This document shows, one piece after another, positions 63,798 through 64,000 of a stretch of 64,000 nt of DNA. The translations under genes and the position numbers were made by a program. The notes beneath the pieces are model-generated. The model was not told the origin of the DNA. It did not search any database and was given only the letters and a program-made list of their open reading frames with translations. How positions within the stretch are numbered: the stretch's first letter is position 1; every line of letters starts with the position of its first letter. The stretch is taken from positions 6,987,729 to 7,051,728 of the forward strand of contig OZ029923.1 in NCBI GenBank assembly GCA_964023275.1. Direction: 5' to 3'. This DNA is from Norana najaformis (taxonomy: Eukaryota > Annelida > Clitellata > Crassiclitellata > Hormogastridae).

Positions 63798-64000
63798 TGT
63801 GAGGTACTGCAGTGCTTTCATGAGGTACTTAAAAGGCGATATACTAGCTGCATACAGTAGATGCAGATACATACATTTTAATAAGCATCATTTTATGTGT
63901 GTGTGTGTAATTATTTATTTAGCACATTGTAGAAACTATAAAAGGCGCTATACAAATAAAAAGTCCTTCTATTCCTCCACGTAGTACAATTAGAATTCCT
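63798..64000. repeat. Two tail modules and (GT)n at the window edge
   Basis: GAGGTACTTAAAAGGCGATATAC at 63821-63843, GTGTGTGTGTG at 63896-63906 and TATAAAAGGCGCTATACAAATA at 63937-63958. No gene is recognised before the window ends. Confidence 0.55.

Overview
The window looks like nuclear DNA from a multicellular animal, most likely an aquatic invertebrate bilaterian. The evidence is one complete biogenic-amine GPCR gene, animal-type non-LTR retrotransposon fragments, several tRNA-derived SINE families, a CTCF-like motif, and a very high load of tetranucleotide microsatellites. There are no operons, ribosome binding sites, CRISPR arrays or bacterial genes. I cannot name the species from the sequence.

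Only one convincing host protein gene is present. It is a single-exon 655-residue receptor at 28085-30052 (+), closest in motif content to the 5-HT7 group of serotonin receptors. Its upstream region holds two CCAAT boxes and two CACGTG E-boxes (26985-27140). A SINE with an 11-bp target-site duplication is inserted 57 bp before the start codon.

Most of the rest is repeats. From 1 to 12 kb there are (ATGT)n arrays, a jockey/CR1-type reverse transcriptase pseudogene (4354-5529), and SINE families A and B. From 12 to 15 kb lies a wrecked Ty3/gypsy-type Gag remnant on the minus strand, split by a microsatellite and lying next to an 87-bp inverted repeat that brackets an 850-bp polypyrimidine tract. 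From 15 to 26 kb there are many tandem repeats (10, 11 and 41 bp, GGCA, ATT) plus a LINE tail. From 30 to 48 kb there are GACA arrays, nested SINE C copies, nested LINE fragments and more microsatellites. From 49.4 to 51.8 kb there is a 2.4-kb array of about 200 copies of a 12-bp unit that carries a GATA-factor consensus. From 52.4 to 54 kb there is a repeat-poor patch with a CTCF-like site, four RFX X-box-like motifs and a hAT-like MITE. From 54 to 64 kb there are SINEs, LINE 3' ends, a 66-bp near-palindrome and a second hAT-like MITE.

The elements are connected. SINEs A, C and T and at least two LINE families all end in variants of GGCGCTATAAATGT followed by simple tails. This suggests the SINEs are mobilised by LINE machinery and that many microsatellites grew from the tails. 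Family names used below (LINE-alpha, LINE-beta, SINE A-D, T-repeat) are my own labels, made by comparing copies inside this window. Repeat boundaries are approximate unless stated.
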